Of a stretch of DNA of 10,634 nt, positions 1 to 5,959 are shown piece by piece. The stretch is from Bacteroidota bacterium (GTDB lineage Bacteria; Bacteroidota; Bacteroidia; Flavobacteriales; Flavobacteriaceae): contig JAACDY010000140.1 in NCBI GenBank assembly GCA_009936675.1, forward strand, positions 1 to 10,634, in the 5' to 3' direction. Each line of letters starts with the position of its first letter. Position 1 is the first letter of the stretch. The position numbers and the translations under genes were made by a program. The notes below the pieces were generated by a model, which was not told the DNA's origin, ran no database searches, and was given only the letters and a program-made list of their open reading frames with translations.

Positions 1-384
1 CCCAAGCATATGAAACTGGCACAATTGACCAATGCCCATCGACTACTTCCCACACAATGGATTAAAAACATCGAAACTTTTGCCCTTTTTGTTTTGGGTA
101 AAGGGATTCAACGCCGTTTTGAACATTACACAAGATACCTTTCCGAAAGAGATCCTGATTATCTCAACTGGGCCATTGATCGATTGGTCAAATGGAATAG
201 AAATGTACCCGACCAAAGCATCATACACATTCATGGGGCACGAGACTCTGTTTTGCCCCTGAAAAACATCAAAGATCCCTTTATCAAAATAGACGGAGAT
301 CATGCCATTATACTCACCAAAAGTGATTGGTTCAATAAAAATCTTCCCAAAATTATGTCTGATAATTTGGCACATTCAACATAA
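1..384 (+). CDS. Alpha/beta-hydrolase family protein, C-terminal part (5' end outside window)
   Basis: The reading frame is open from base 1 (it reads P-K-H before the first Met at base 10), so the real start lies upstream. About 127 residues are visible. The C-terminal half has the layout of an alpha/beta-hydrolase: a beta strand ending in H-I-H-G-A-R-D (the GxxD turn that usually carries the catalytic Asp), then D-G-D-H-A about 20 residues later, where the catalytic His normally sits. The middle, with many aromatic and charged residues, would be part of the lid or cap region. The nucleophile elbow (GxSxG) must be off the window, so activity and substrate cannot be judged. The stop is 18 bp before the lytic transglycosylase gene on the same strand, so co-transcription is likely. 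The family call rests on motif spacing and general look only. Confidence 0.7.
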   Translation, partial: PKHMKLAQLTNAHRLLPTQWIKNIETFALFVLGKGIQRRFEHYTRYLSERDPDYLNWAIDRLVKWNRNVPDQSIIHIHGARDSVLPLKNIKDPFIKIDGDHAIILTKSDWFNKNLPKIMSDNLAHST

Positions 385-402
385 TTGAAATAATTTAATG
401 GC

Positions 403-1326
403 ATGAAAAACAAAATAACTTCCTTGATTTGGGCTGGCTTCGCTGCTGTCCTTTTGATTTTAATTTCAGGCTTTGTATTTACATTTGAAGATTTTACTGC
501 TCTGAAAAGTTATGGAGAAGAGCCTAGCTATAAGGTTTACGCACTGGAGTTGCCAGATACTCTAAGCTTTGCTGGGGAACTCGTTCCGCTACATTCTCCT
601 GACTTGAGGGAGAGACTGGACAGGGAGTTGTTGGTGAATACCTATTGGCAATCCAATATGATGCTCTTGCTCAAAAGGGCTAATAAGTATTTTCCTACAA
701 TTGAAAAAATTTTGAAGGAAGAAGGAGTGCCTACCGACCTCAAGTATTTGTCGGTCATTGAAAGTGGATTAGAAAATGCAATTTCACCTGCCGGAGCTAA
801 GGGTTTTTGGCAAATTATGAGAACTACTGGAAAGGAATACGGACTGGAGGTCAATAGCAATGTTGACGAGCGATACCACATCGCTTTCTCTACCCAAATG
901 GCGGCTCAATACCTGAAAAAGGCAAAAGACAAGTTTGGTTCTTGGACCCTCGCCGCCGCTTCCTACAATAGGGGAATGTCGGGTATTCAGAGAAACTTGA
1001 ACGCCCAAAAGGTGGAAAGTTATTTCGATCTGCTGTTAGGTAAAGAAACCAGTCGTTATGTTTTTCGGATACTTGCAGTAAAAGAGATAATCGAAAACCC
1101 TTCAAAATACGGTTATGTTTTTGACGACACCGACTTGTACTATTCTGTTCCAGTGCGTTATCACGGATTGGACACCGCTATTTCGAATCTTACCAGTTTT
1201 GCGCAGAAAATGGGAGTCAACTACAAAGTACTAAAAATTCACAATCCGTGGTTGTTGCAAAATCACCTCAACAACAAATCCAGAAAGTACTATGAGATTG
1301 CTATTCCCGAAAAGGGACACTATTAA
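403..1326 (+). CDS. MltD-like membrane-anchored lytic transglycosylase (SLT domain, no LysM)
   Basis: A 307-residue protein that should cleave the MurNAc-GlcNAc bond of peptidoglycan, leaving a 1,6-anhydro end, in the periplasm. Residues 9-27 form a hydrophobic N-terminal segment (signal anchor or uncleaved signal). The SLT domain spans about 95-235: V-I-E-S-G-L at 118-123 with Glu120 as the expected catalytic acid, then A-G-A-K-G-F-W-Q-I-M at 130-139, and the A-S-Y-N-R-G motif at 186-191. These are the family 1 / MltD-type motifs. The C-terminal 70 residues resemble the linker that in MltD precedes LysM repeats (N-P-W, then Y-E-I-A-I-P), but the protein stops there, so there is no LysM cell-wall anchor. 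The gene lies 18 bp after the hydrolase fragment. Its TAA stop shares the TTAA at 1323-1326 with the stop of the convergent gene. The enzyme class is secure; the exact physiological role is not. Confidence 0.88.
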   Translation: MKNKITSLIWAGFAAVLLILISGFVFTFEDFTALKSYGEEPSYKVYALELPDTLSFAGELVPLHSPDLRERLDRELLVNTYWQSNMMLLLKRANKYFPTIEKILKEEGVPTDLKYLSVIESGLENAISPAGAKGFWQIMRTTGKEYGLEVNSNVDERYHIAFSTQMAAQYLKKAKDKFGSWTLAAASYNRGMSGIQRNLNAQKVESYFDLLLGKETSRYVFRILAVKEIIENPSKYGYVFDDTDLYYSVPVRYHGLDTAISNLTSFAQKMGVNYKVLKIHNPWLLQNHLNNKSRKYYEIAIPEKGHY

Positions 1327-1838
1327 ATGCGCTTCATCTGTTGCTGCATCATTTTGACTTGATCCGTCAACATACCGTGTTTGTCAAGTTTTTTGGCCTC
1401 GGCCAAAAGCGCAGTGGCTTCTCTTTTTCTTCTTTTTTGCATCATGATTCCCGCCAAACTCATTTTGGCCATCGCCAAATCATGTGTCATGGAAAGCCCC
1501 AGTTGGATGGCCTTCTTAAAATGCTTTTCAGCCACAGTGAGATTGTTTTGGGATTGTATGATGCCGTGGAGGTAGTAAAAATAGCCTTGTTGCTTTCTAA
1601 CCAAAGAACTCTCAGGGTTTTTGATCTTATTGAGCCACCGTTCGGTTCCAGGGAAGTCTTGTTTTCTCAACCTGAGGAAAGCGAGAAAAATTATTTCATT
1701 TTTAAAATACAGCAATACCATCATTCCTGAGAGTAGGGTCAAAAAGATACCATTGCCAATATAACTTTCATAAAATTCGTAACCTCCTAACAAAAGAAAG
1801 GCTATGGCCAAAATGAGTTTAATTATTTTAGGAAACAT
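1323..1838 (-). CDS. Small membrane protein with TPR-like C-terminal region
   Basis: A 171-residue protein of unknown function. Two hydrophobic segments (about residues 5-20 and 30-46) put the N-terminus in the inner membrane. The remainder (about 60-170) is helical and tetratricopeptide-like: one helix pair around A-E-K-H-F-K-K-A-I-Q-L-G at 103-114, and another around the A-K-M-S-L-A-G stretch and the E-A-T-A-L-L-A-E-A-K-K-L stretch at 140-151. This suggests a protein-protein interaction platform facing one side of the membrane. It is divergent from rpmH with a 107-bp gap and convergent with the transglycosylase. On its own strand a weak -7-like TAACTTCG (1858-1865) lies about 20 bp before the start, without a good -33 element. 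I do not recognise a named family beyond TPR-like, so no function is given. Confidence 0.75.
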   Translation of the reverse strand: MFPKIIKLILAIAFLLLGGYEFYESYIGNGIFLTLLSGMMVLLYFKNEIIFLAFLRLRKQDFPGTERWLNKIKNPESSLVRKQQGYFYYLHGIIQSQNNLTVAEKHFKKAIQLGLSMTHDLAMAKMSLAGIMMQKRRKREATALLAEAKKLDKHGMLTDQVKMMQQQMKRI

Positions 1839-1886
1839 AAGAGATTTATTTTGGGTTCGAAGTTAATAAGAATACGTTTAAATCCA

Positions 1887-1917
1887 TTTGTATAAGAAAA
1901 AAGATGTTGTATATTTG
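1887..1917 (+). promoter_or_regulatory. Bacteroidota sigma-A-type promoter of rpmH
   Basis: TTTG at 1887-1890 and TATATTTG at 1910-1917 are separated by 19 bp. This matches the Bacteroidota consensus TTTG / TAnnTTTG exactly. Transcription would start near 1924, giving a leader of about 22 nt before rpmH. It is the best promoter in the window by eye. Confidence 0.8.
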
Positions 1918-1945
1918 CCCGACTTTAAAATAACGCATTTTAAAA

Positions 1946-2104
1946 ATGAAAAGGACTTTCCAACCTTCCAAACGCAAAAGAAGAAACAAACACGGCTTTC
2001 GTGAGAGAATGGCATCTGCTAATGGCAGAAAAGTCCTCGCCAGCAGAAGAGCTAAAGGTAGAAAAAAGATTTCTGTATCCTCCGAGCCCCGTCACAAAAA
2101 ATGA
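1946..2104 (+). CDS. rpmH: 50S ribosomal protein L34
   Basis: A 52-residue, very basic protein beginning M-K-R-T-F-Q-P-S-K-R-K-R, with the L34 signature H-G-F-R-E-R-M and G-R-K-V-L-A-S-R-R-A-K-G-R-K. L34 is a small component of the large ribosomal subunit that binds 23S rRNA. Bacterial L34 is usually 44-47 residues; here a short tail after the A-K-G-R-K core (I-S-V-S-S-E-P-R-H-K-K) extends it, a common variation. The start is fixed by the conserved N-terminus. The gene has its own strong promoter and a terminator about 20 bp after its stop, so it appears to be a monocistronic unit. In many bacteria rpmH sits beside rnpA and dnaA; here its neighbours are a TPR-like gene and carB. TGA is followed at once by TAATAA, giving backup stops in another frame. 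Confidence 0.97.
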   Translation: MKRTFQPSKRKRRNKHGFRERMASANGRKVLASRRAKGRKKISVSSEPRHKK

Positions 2105-2123
2105 TAATAAAAAAACAATATTT

Positions 2124-2160
2124 AAAGGTGTTATTCTATTTTGAATAACACCTTTTTTTT
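2124..2160 (+). terminator. Intrinsic terminator after rpmH
   Basis: A perfect 13-bp inverted repeat (AAAGGTGTTATTC at 2124-2136, GAATAACACCTTT at 2143-2155) with a 6-nt loop, running directly into a T tract to about 2161. It should separate rpmH transcription from carB, which starts 31 bp further on, unless read-through is used. Confidence 0.9.
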
Positions 2161-2191
2161 TATATTATGATAATTTTTCAAACTACTATTT

Positions 2192-5041
2192 ATGCCGAAA
2201 AGACCTGAGATAAAGAGCATTCTAATTATTGGTTCAGGCCCTATTATTATTGGGCAAGCCTGTGAATTTGACTATTCAGGAACCCAAGCGTTGCGATCCA
2301 TTAGAGAAGACGGAATTGAAACCATTTTGATCAATTCTAACCCTGCAACCATCATGACAGATCCCTCCATGGCAGATCATGTTTATCTAAAACCGTTAAC
2401 AACAAAATCCATTATAGAAATACTTAAAAATCACAAGGTGGATGCAGTACTTCCTACAATGGGAGGACAAACGGCCCTCAACCTTTGTATAGAAGCAGAT
2501 GATAAGGGGATATGGGAGGATTTTGATGTTGAAATCATTGGGGTTGACATAGAAGCGATTAATATTACCGAAGACAGAGATCGTTTTAAAAAATTACTCA
2601 AAACCATAGATATTCCCGTTGCGCCTGCTGAAACGGCTACCTCTTTTCTAAAAGGAAAAGAAATTGCGCAAAAGTTTGGCTTTCCATTGGTAATCCGTCC
2701 TTCCTTTACACTGGGGGGTACGGGGGCATCTTTTGTTCATCATGCAGATGAATTTGAAGAATTGTTAACAAGAGGTTTGGAAGCCTCACCCATTCATGAG
2801 GTGCTGATTGACAAGGCTCTTATGGGCTGGAAAGAATACGAGTTGGAACTGTTGAGAGACAAAAACGACAATGTTGTAATCATTTGTACTATTGAAAACA
2901 TGGATCCCATGGGAATCCATACTGGAGATTCCATTACAGTAGCTCCAGCAATGACCCTGTCGGATACTGCTTTCCAACAAATGCGTGACATGGCCATCAT
3001 AATGATGAGAAGCATAGGCGATTTTGCCGGAGGCTGTAATGTTCAGTTTGCCGTCAGTCCCGATGAAAAAGAAGATATCATTGCTATTGAAATTAATCCT
3101 AGGGTTTCCCGATCCTCGGCATTGGCCTCCAAAGCAACAGGATACCCCATTGCCAAAGTAGCGGCAAAATTAGCCATAGGATATTCGTTGGATGAATTGG
3201 AAAACCAAATTACCCAATCCACTTCGGCACTTTTTGAACCCACATTGGATTATGTTATCGTTAAAATTCCTCGATGGAACTTTGACAAATTTGAAGGTTC
3301 CGATCGCAAACTTGGATTACAGATGAAATCCGTTGGGGAGGTAATGGGGATTGGAAGATCCTTTCAAGAAGCCTTGCACAAAGCCACCCAATCGCTGGAG
3401 ATCAAGCGTAATGGTCTAGGAGCCGATGGAAAAGGATATACCGATTACGATCAGGTGATCGATAAATTAACCCACGCCAGTTGGGACAGGGTTTTTGTGA
3501 TCTATGACGCCATTCAGATGGGAATCCCACTGAGCAGGATACACGAAATCACCAAAATTGATATGTGTTTCTTGGAACAATATCAAGAACTCTATGATTT
3601 GGAAAAGGAAATCTCTAAGTTCAATATTGACAGCTTAGACAAAGCTTTGCTTTTGGAAGCCAAACAAAAAGGTTTTGCCGATCGACAAATCGCTCATATG
3701 CTCGATTGTCTTGAAAGTGAGGTGAATAAGAAAAGAGATGATATGGGCATTGAAAGGGTCTATAAACTTGTAGATACTTGTGCGGCAGAATTTTCGGCCT
3801 CTACACCCTATTATTATTCCACTTTCGAAGAAAAAATGCAGTTGAAAGATGGTGAACCCTTTAGTGAGAACGAAAGCAAAGTCAGCGATCGCAAAAAAGT
3901 CATTGTTCTAGGGTCGGGACCCAACAGAATTGGTCAAGGTATAGAATTTGACTACTGTTGTGTACACGGTGTTTTGGCTTCCTCAGAGTCTGACTACGAA
4001 ACCATAATGATTAACTGTAATCCCGAGACAGTTTCTACAGATTTTGATATTGCCGACAAACTCTATTTTGAACCAGTTTTCTGGGAGCATATCTACGACA
4101 TCATCAAATTTGAAAAACCAGAAGGAGTCATCGTTCAACTCGGTGGTCAAACAGCACTCAAATTGGCTGAAAAACTTGACAGATATGGCATCAAAATTAT
4201 CGGAACAAGCTTTGAATCCCTTGATTTGGCCGAGGATCGTGGAAGTTTTTCTACTCTTTTGAAAAACAATGATATTCCTTATCCTGAGTTTGGAGTGGCA
4301 GAAACGGCAGACCAAGCACTCGCTTTGGCTGACGAATTAGACTTCCCCATTTTGGTTCGACCCTCCTATGTATTGGGTGGACAGGGAATGAAAATCGTAA
4401 TCAATAAAGAAGAGTTGGAAACCCACGTGGTAGATTTGCTCAGAAAAATTCCCAACAACAAACTTTTATTAGACCATTATTTGGATGGGGCAATTGAAGC
4501 AGAAGCCGATGCCATTTGTGACGGTGAAAATGTCTATATCATTGGTATTATGGAACACATCGAACCTTGTGGGATTCATTCTGGAGATTCCAACGCCACG
4601 CTTCCCGTATTCAATTTGGGGGAATTTGTGATGCAACAAATCAAGGATCATACCCACAAAATTGCACTCGCATTGAAAACCAAAGGTTTGATCAATATAC
4701 AATACGCCATCAAGAACGATAAGGTATATGTAATTGAGGCCAACCCTAGGGCTTCAAGAACGGTTCCATTCATCGCCAAAGCATACAATGAACCCTATGT
4801 CAATTTTGCTACCAAGGTGATGTTGGGACACAATAAGGTTACTGATTTTTCTTTTAATCCCAAATTGGAGGGCTATGCCATCAAGCAACCCGTGTTTTCA
4901 TTCAATAAGTTCCCCAATGTCAATAAACAATTGGGGCCTGAGATGAAATCTACTGGTGAAAGCATATTGTTTATTGACAACCTTAAGGAAGATGAATTTT
5001 ACGATTTGTATGCCCGGAGGAAGATGTATTTGACCAAATAA
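2192..5041 (+). CDS. carB: Carbamoyl-phosphate synthase large subunit, lacking the C-terminal allosteric domain
   Basis: The 949-residue synthetase subunit makes carbamoyl phosphate from bicarbonate, ammonia (passed from glutamine by CarA) and two ATP, feeding pyrimidine and arginine synthesis in the cytoplasm. The two homologous halves are clear. Half one has an N-terminal G-S-G-P-I-I-I-G-Q-A fold (13-23), an ATP-grasp domain from about 128 with L-V-I-R-P-S-F-T-L-G-G-T-G (166-178), and the metal-binding I-E-I-N-P-R-V-S-R (299-307). A helical oligomerisation region follows at about 400-550. Half two starts at L-G-S-G-P-N-R-I-G-Q-G-I-E-F-D-Y (573-588), with L-V-R-P-S-Y-V-L-G-G-Q-G (721-732) and I-E-A-N-P-R-A-S-R (848-856). 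The protein ends at Y-A-R-R-K-M-Y-L-T-K, where E. coli CarB (about 1073 residues) continues into the MGS-like domain that binds UMP, IMP and ornithine. No remnant of that domain follows, because the next gene begins 39 bp later. carA is not adjacent. A 7-of-8 match to the -7 element (TAATTTTT, 2171-2178) lies just upstream but is weak. Confidence 0.97.
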   Translation: MPKRPEIKSILIIGSGPIIIGQACEFDYSGTQALRSIREDGIETILINSNPATIMTDPSMADHVYLKPLTTKSIIEILKNHKVDAVLPTMGGQTALNLCIEADDKGIWEDFDVEIIGVDIEAINITEDRDRFKKLLKTIDIPVAPAETATSFLKGKEIAQKFGFPLVIRPSFTLGGTGASFVHHADEFEELLTRGLEASPIHEVLIDKALMGWKEYELELLRDKNDNVVIICTIENMDPMGIHTGDSITVAPAMTLSDTAFQQMRDMAIIMMRSIGDFAGGCNVQFAVSPDEKEDIIAIEINPRVSRSSALASKATGYPIAKVAAKLAIGYSLDELENQITQSTSALFEPTLDYVIVKIPRWNFDKFEGSDRKLGLQMKSVGEVMGIGRSFQEALHKATQSLEIKRNGLGADGKGYTDYDQVIDKLTHASWDRVFVIYDAIQMGIPLSRIHEITKIDMCFLEQYQELYDLEKEISKFNIDSLDKALLLEAKQKGFADRQIAHMLDCLESEVNKKRDDMGIERVYKLVDTCAAEFSASTPYYYSTFEEKMQLKDGEPFSENESKVSDRKKVIVLGSGPNRIGQGIEFDYCCVHGVLASSESDYETIMINCNPETVSTDFDIADKLYFEPVFWEHIYDIIKFEKPEGVIVQLGGQTALKLAEKLDRYGIKIIGTSFESLDLAEDRGSFSTLLKNNDIPYPEFGVAETADQALALADELDFPILVRPSYVLGGQGMKIVINKEELETHVVDLLRKIPNNKLLLDHYLDGAIEAEADAICDGENVYIIGIMEHIEPCGIHSGDSNATLPVFNLGEFVMQQIKDHTHKIALALKTKGLINIQYAIKNDKVYVIEANPRASRTVPFIAKAYNEPYVNFATKVMLGHNKVTDFSFNPKLEGYAIKQPVFSFNKFPNVNKQLGPEMKSTGESILFIDNLKEDEFYDLYARRKMYLTK

Positions 5042-5061
5042 AAAGATATTCTATATCTTTG
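5029..5061 (+). promoter_or_regulatory. Predicted Bacteroidota promoter for the DUF6580-type gene
   Basis: TTTG at 5029-5032 (inside the last codons of carB) and TATCTTTG at 5054-5061 are separated by 21 bp, matching TTTG / TAnnTTTG. A start near 5068 would leave a leader of about 13 nt before the ATG at 5081. This suggests the membrane-protein gene is at least partly independent of carB. Confidence 0.6.
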
Positions 5062-5080
5062 GCAGAACGTTTGATGTAGT

Positions 5081-5563
5081 ATGATGAATAAGAATCTTTT
5101 TGTAATCTCGGTTATCCTGTTTGCTGTGTTGTCGAGATTTTTGCCCCATCCTCCTAATTTTACTCCCATAGCGGCGATTGCTTTGCTTTCCAGTAAAGGT
5201 TTTGACAATCGTTGGGTGGCATTTTTAATCCCCCTCCTGAGTTTGTTTATTTCAGACTTATTTTTGGGATTACATGATACGATCCCCTTCGTTTATGCTT
5301 CTTTTGCTCTGATAGCCCTGTTGGGGCACTCGGTCAGAAAGATCAAACCAACTACCGTTTTAATGTCCTCTACTTTGTTTTTTATCGTCAGTAATTTTGG
5401 AGTTTGGTTTTTACACTATCCACTGACACTGGAAGGAATTATTCAATGCTATACCTTGGCGTTGCCCTTTTTTGTTAATACCATTTTAGGAGATTTGGTA
5501 TACGGAGTATTGCTGATTTATCCTTTTTATGTTTTGAAGAAAAAAAACATATTGGTGAGTTAG
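5081..5563 (+). CDS. Small polytopic membrane protein, DUF6580-type putative transporter
   Basis: A 160-residue, highly hydrophobic protein with about five or six predicted membrane segments (roughly residues 5-20, 28-38, 45-64, 70-85, 93-110 and 125-150) and short polar loops. The N-terminal R-F-L-P-H-P-P-N-F-T-P-I-A-A-I-A-L motif is, as far as I recall, characteristic of the DUF6580 family, described as putative transport proteins. Size and topology resemble the substrate-binding S components of ECF vitamin transporters, but this is a likeness in layout, not a demonstrated homology. Two adjacent ATG codons (5081 and 5084) could serve as start. The gene sits between carB and the cobalamin riboswitch/btuB unit on the same strand, but upstream of the riboswitch, so that element does not control it. 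A role in B12 or another vitamin uptake is only a hypothesis from position and shape. Confidence 0.72.
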   Translation: MMNKNLFVISVILFAVLSRFLPHPPNFTPIAAIALLSSKGFDNRWVAFLIPLLSLFISDLFLGLHDTIPFVYASFALIALLGHSVRKIKPTTVLMSSTLFFIVSNFGVWFLHYPLTLEGIIQCYTLALPFFVNTILGDLVYGVLLIYPFYVLKKKNILVS

Positions 5564-5704
5564 TTTCACTTTGTAAGATATTTCTCTCATAAAAAAACCA
5601 AATTAAACTTTCTGCTTTTGATTTTTTAATGAGCTGAAGACCATACCTTATGCATTGTTCCGCCTTTTTTTATTTTTTTTAATGGCATCAAAATTATTTA
5701 TTTT
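5564..5704 (+). other. AT-rich intergenic segment, possible weak terminator
   Basis: This non-coding stretch separates the membrane-protein gene from the btuB promoter. The only structure I see is an imperfect inverted repeat, AAAAAACCAAA (5592-5602) with TTTGATTTTTT (5617-5627), with one C-A mismatch and a T-rich end. It could be a weak terminator. A further T-rich tract occupies about 5665-5680. Nothing else is recognisable. Confidence 0.3.
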
Positions 5705-5712
5705 TAGCTTTG
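5705..5712 (+). promoter_or_regulatory. -7 element of the btuB riboswitch promoter
   Basis: TAGCTTTG is a perfect TAnnTTTG -7 box. No clear TTTG lies at the usual distance upstream; only an AATGG stretch around 5681-5685 is there, so the -33 element is poor. Transcription would begin near 5719, right where the cobalamin aptamer begins, which supports the call. Confidence 0.55.
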
Positions 5713-5718
5713 CGGCGT

Positions 5719-5922
5719 GAAATGGTTTTGCAGTAGCAAATGAAAAGGGAAATTGGTGAAAAACCAATGCTGTACCCGCAACTGTAAGCTAAGTCCGCAC
5801 TGCGGATGGTTTCCAAAAACTTAATACCACTGATTTATTCGGGAAGGCGTTTGGAAATACGTGAGCCAGGATACCTGCCATTCATAGTGACTTGATTCTT
5901 CGGGGATAAAGAATTGGGTGGC
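5719..5922 (+). promoter_or_regulatory. Cobalamin (adenosylcobalamin-type) riboswitch upstream of btuB
   Basis: A B12-sensing leader RNA. The hallmark B12 box AGCCAGGATACCTGCC is at 5864-5879, preceded by GTG as usual. Upstream is the other conserved core, GGGAA..GGTGAAAAACC..GC..ACCCGCAACTGTAAGC, spanning about 5748-5789. Visible helices are ATTGGT/ACCAAT (5752-5757 with 5763-5768), TCCGC/GCGGA (5794-5798 with 5802-5806), and TTTCCAAA (5810-5817) with TTTGGAAA (5850-5857), which closes the variable arm before the box. AATGG (5721-5725) can pair with CCATT (5878-5882) to close the aptamer. The known action of the family is to lower expression of uptake genes when cobalamin is plentiful. The target is the receptor gene that follows directly. 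No T tract follows the downstream hairpin, so control of translation seems more likely than termination, which is an inference. Confidence 0.95.
5877..5922 (+). promoter_or_regulatory. Predicted expression-platform hairpin of the riboswitch
   Basis: GCCATTC (5877-5883) can pair with GGGTGGC (5916-5922), with two G-U pairs. Nested inside is ATTCTT (5895-5900) with AAGAAT (5909-5914) and an 8-nt loop, CGGGGATA. In cobalamin riboswitches a hairpin in this position supplies the loop that kisses the aptamer's P5 loop. The outer stem reuses the last bases of the B12 box and the bases that could close the aptamer, so the two pairings are mutually exclusive, as expected of a switch. It ends about 33 nt before the btuB ATG. 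Confidence 0.55.
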
Positions 5923-5929
5923 TTGTAGG

Positions 5930-5959
5930 ATGTTGTGTCCCATTATTTTATTCACATGA
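5930..5959 (+). other. Possible nine-codon leader ORF overlapping the btuB start
   Basis: ATG at 5930 opens a frame reading M-L-C-P-I-I-L-F-T and ending in TGA at 5957-5959. The stop overlaps the btuB ATG (5956-5958) as ATGA, the arrangement used for translational coupling. The bases before it (TAGG) give only a weak ribosome site. The frame is short enough to arise by chance, so this is recorded as a candidate only. Confidence 0.2.

Noticed and set aside
43..375. A 110-codon minus-strand open frame opposite the hydrolase fragment
   Set aside because: The plus-strand frame is open to the window edge and carries hydrolase Asp and His motifs; the opposite frame has no recognisable content.
1341..1730. 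A 129-codon plus-strand open frame opposite the TPR-like gene
   Set aside because: It is antisense to a gene with coherent membrane and helical-repeat content, and its own translation (many His, Phe and Ser residues without pattern) looks like a shadow.
1839..2191. A replication origin next to rpmH
   Set aside because: No clusters of DnaA-box-like sequences are seen, and dnaA and rnpA are absent. In this phylum rpmH is not a reliable origin marker.
3983..4315. A 110-codon minus-strand open frame inside carB
   Set aside because: It lies entirely within highly conserved carB sequence and its translation shows no family features.
5081..5563. Membrane-protein gene as a riboswitch target
   Set aside because: The cobalamin riboswitch lies downstream of this gene and points away from it, so it cannot control it in cis on the leader.
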